12,090 bases of DNA from Saccoglossus kowalevskii (Eukaryota; Hemichordata; Enteropneusta; Harrimaniidae), in assembly GCF_000003605.2 (NCBI RefSeq), contig NW_003128026.1, positions 1-12,090 of the forward strand, read 5' to 3'. Within the stretch, counting starts at the first letter, position 1. The number at the start of each line of letters is the position of its first letter. A program made the position numbers and the translations under genes. The notes below the pieces were generated by a model. It was not told where the DNA came from and ran no database searches. It worked only from the letters and a program-made list of their open reading frames with translations. Below, piece by piece: positions 10,160 through 12,090 of this stretch.

Positions 10160-11008
10160 TAGCTACCATTCATTTAGCTAATTTGATGTCATCTAGCTAC
10201 CATTCATATAGTTAATTTGATGCGATCTAGCTACCATTCATTTAGCTAGTTTGATGTCATCTAGCTACCATTCATTTAGCTAATTTGATGTCATCTAGCT
10301 ACCATTCATTTAGCTAGTTTGATGCGATCTAGCTACCATTCATGTAGCTAATTCGATGACATCTAGCTACCAATCATTTAGCTAATTTGATGTGATCTAG
10401 CTACTATTCATTTAGGTAGTTTGATGTCATCTAGCTACCATTCATTTAGGTAGTTTAATGAGATCTAGCTACCATTCATTTCGCTAATTTGATGTGATCT
10501 AGCTACCATTCATTTAGCTAATTTGATGAGATTTAGCTACCATTCATTTAGCTAGTTTGATGAGATCTAGCTACCATTCATTTAGCTAGTTTGATGTGAT
10601 CCATCTACCATTCATTAAGCTAATTTGATGTGATTTAGCTACCATTCATTTAGGTAGTTTGATGTGATCTAGCTACCATTCATTTGCTAATTTGATGTAA
10701 TCTAGCTACCATTCATTTAGGTAGTTTGATGTGATCTAGCTACCATTCATTTCGCTAGTTTGATGTGATCTAGCTACCATTCATTTCGCTAATTTGATGA
10801 GATCTAGCTACCATTCATTTCGCTAATTTGATGAGATCTAGCTACCATTCATTTAGCTAGTTTGATGAGATCTAGCAACCATTCATTTAGCTAGTTTGAT
10901 GTGATCTAGCTACCATTCATTTAGGTAATTTGATGTGATCTAGCTACCATTCATTTCGCTAGTTTGATGCGATCTAGCTACCATTCATTTCGCTAATTTG
11001 ATGAGATC

Positions 11009-11314
11009 TAGCTACCATTCATATAGCTAATTTGATGAGATCTAGCTACAATTCATTTCGGTATTTTGATGTGATCTAGCTACCATTCGTTTAGCTAGTT
11101 TGATGTCATCTAGCTACCATTCATTTAGCTAATTTGATGAGATCTAGCTACCATTCATTTAGCTAATTTGATGTGATCTAGCTACCATTCATTTAGGTAG
11201 TTTGATGTCATCTAGCTACCATTCATTTCGCTAGTTTGATGCGATCTAGCTACCATTCATTTAGGTAGTTTGATGCGATCTAGCTACCATTCATTTAGCT
11301 AATTTGATGTCCTC
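11009..11314. repeat. 9-monomer cassette, copy 5 of 5
   Basis: This is the copy-C counterpart of the cassette at 8256, 2753 bp downstream. It has the common bases at the two sites where the 8256 copy has private changes. Confidence 0.85.
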
Positions 11315-11586
11315 TAGCTACCATTCATTTAGCTAGTTTGATGCGATCTAGCTACCATTCATTTAGCTAATTTGATGTGATCTAGCTACCATTCATTTAG
11401 GTAGTTTGATGTCATCTAGCTACCATTCATTTAGCCAATTTGATGAGACCTAGCTACCATTCATTTAGCTAATTTGATGTCATCTAGCTACCATTCATTT
11501 AGCTAATTTTATGTCCTCTAGCTACCATTCATTTAGCTAGTTTGATGCGATCTAGCTACCATTCATTTAGCTAATTTGGTGAGATC

Positions 11587-11824
11587 TAGCTACCATTCAT
11601 TTAGGAAGTTTGATGTCATCTAGCTACCATTCATTTAGGTAGTTTGAAGTTATCTAGCTACCATTCATTTAGCTAATTTGATGTGATCTAGCTACCATTC
11701 ATTTAAGTAGTTTGATGTCATCTAGCTACCATTCATTTAGCTAATTTGATGAGATCTAGCTACCATTCATTTAGGACGTTTGATGTCATCTAGCTACCAT
11801 TCATTTAGGTAGTTTGAAGTTATC
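11587..11824. repeat. 5-monomer (170-bp) repeat in copy C
   Basis: AGGAAG at 11603 and the variant AGGACG at 11773 are 170 bp apart, and TTGAAG recurs at 11644 and 11814. This is the counterpart of 8834-9071. Downstream it is cut short by the 68-bp loss. Confidence 0.8.
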
Positions 11825-11858
11825 TAGCTACCATTCATTTAGCTAGTTTGATGCGCTC
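11825..11858. repeat. hybrid monomer at a 2-monomer deletion
   Basis: Copy B has three units here: 9072 (AGCTAA-TGAT), 9106 (AGGTAG-TCAT) and 9140 (CGCTAG with GATGCGCTC). Copy C has one, with AGCTAG and GATGCGCTC. It begins like the first and ends like the third, so exactly 68 bp were lost with the join inside or next to the shared CTA of the variable box. Confidence 0.85.
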
Positions 11859-12090
11859 TAGCTACCATTCATTTAGGTAGTTTGATGTGATCTAGCTACC
11901 ATTCATTTACGTAGTTTGATGTCATCTGGCTACCATTCAAATAGCTAATTTGATGCGATCTAGCTACCATTCATTTAGTAATTTGATTCGATCTAGCTAC
12001 CAGTCATTTAGCTAATTCGATGATATCTGGCTACCATTCATTTAGCTAATTTGATGTCATCTAGCTACCATTCATTTAGGTAATTTGATG

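Larger units (their letters stand above)
1..12090. repeat. 34-bp satellite DNA array (about 355 monomers)
   Basis: The entire window is a head-to-tail array of one 34-bp unit. The unit begins TAGCTACC (1-8), continues ATTCATTT (9-16), has a variable box at 17-22 (most often AGCTAA, AGCTAG, AGGTAG, CGCTAA or CGCTAG), a constant TTTGATG (23-29), and a variable end (TGAT, AGAT, CGAT or TCAT, then C). Walking the monomer starts gives 354 complete monomers from 35 to 12061, 336 of them exactly 34 bp, plus a divergent copy at 1-34 and a 29-bp partial copy at 12062-12090. No unit is inverted and no foreign sequence interrupts the array. The consensus has 11 G/C in 34 and more T (14) than A (9) on this strand. 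Stop codons occur in all frames of both strands. No gene, RNA gene or transposon is visible. The class of satellite (centromeric, subtelomeric or interstitial) cannot be told from sequence alone. Confidence 0.98.
10160..12090. repeat. 81-monomer higher-order unit, copy C (cut by window end)
   Basis: It aligns with 7407 onward at an offset of 2753 up to about 11840, then 2685. By eye it differs from copy B at seven bases (copy-B positions 7942, 8329, 8519, 9024, 9225, 9326, 9365). It has also lost 68 bp at the unit 11825-11858 and 1 bp in the unit 11961-11993. This is far closer than neighbouring monomers are to one another, so the duplication is recent. Confidence 0.9.

Noticed and set aside
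1-12090. CRISPR array
   Set aside because: The 34-bp units abut directly with no unique spacers, and variation is by point changes at fixed sites, not by repeat-spacer alternation.
1-12090. Repetitive protein gene
   Set aside because: A 34-bp period shifts frame every unit, and the consensus holds TAG, TAA and TGA on the plus strand and TAG, TAA and TGA on the minus strand, so every frame closes within about three units.
1-12090. Array of loxP-like 34-bp recombination sites
   Set aside because: The length coincides, but the unit lacks 13-bp inverted arms around an 8-bp core.
1-12090. Plasmid or phage origin iterons
   Set aside because: Several hundred contiguous copies with nested higher-order repeats, no AT-rich unwinding element and no initiator gene fit a satellite, not an origin.
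1-12090. Telomeric repeat (TTAGG-like strings in AGGTAG monomers)
   Set aside because: TTAGG appears once per 34 bp only in some units and never as a short tandem run.
1-12090. Transposon or insertion sequence within the array
   Set aside because: Monomer phase could be followed across the whole window with a net change of only 9 bp, so there is no room for an inserted element.
1-12090. Inverted monomers or large hairpins
   Set aside because: All units read in the same direction. Only short palindromes inside the unit are present.

Overview
The whole window is one uninterrupted, head-to-tail tandem array of a 34-bp AT-rich monomer, i.e. satellite DNA. I see no gene, RNA gene, mobile element or non-repeat sequence anywhere. 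Counting monomer starts by hand (the TAGC of TAGCTACC): one divergent monomer at 1-34, 354 complete monomers from 35 to 12061, and a 29-bp partial monomer at 12062-12090. In my count 336 of the 354 are exactly 34 bp and 18 carry small indels (net -9 bp). All copies lie in the same orientation and the array runs off both window ends, so its true length and flanks are unknown. This points to a eukaryotic nuclear genome, in heterochromatic DNA such as a centromeric, pericentromeric or subtelomeric satellite. I cannot name the species from the sequence.

The monomer has a constant first part (TAGCTACC, then ATTCATTT), a variable box at 17-22 (AGCTAA, AGCTAG, AGGTAG, AGGTAA, CGCTAA or CGCTAG), a constant TTTGATG at 23-29, and a variable end at 30-33 (TGAT, AGAT, CGAT, TCAT, less often TCCT or TAAT) before a final C. 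The two variable sites act as a barcode that lets higher-order repeats be read by eye.

Layout. 1-2342: simple, locally homogenised monomers, with an indel-rich patch at 681-912, a run of four TTCGTTT monomers at 1015-1150, and a 9-monomer tandem duplication at 1423-2036. 2343-3772: block A, homologous to 7272-8527, containing an out-of-register 174-bp duplication. 3773-4045: block D, also found at 6998-7271 and in part at 5367-5570. 4211-5570: two copies of a 20-monomer (680-bp) repeat. 5571-7271: mosaic of pieces seen elsewhere. 7407-10159 and 10160-12090: a recent tandem duplication of 81 monomers (2753 bp), the second copy cut by the window end. The two copies differ by only 7 substitutions, a 68-bp (2-monomer) loss and a 1-bp loss over the part visible.

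Taken together, the sequence records several rounds of unequal exchange or replication slippage at scales of 3, 5, 9, 20 and 81 monomers. 34 is not a multiple of 3 and the consensus has stop codons on both strands, so this is not a repetitive protein gene. I found no convincing novel functional system. The interest is in the nested higher-order repeat structure and its readable junctions.
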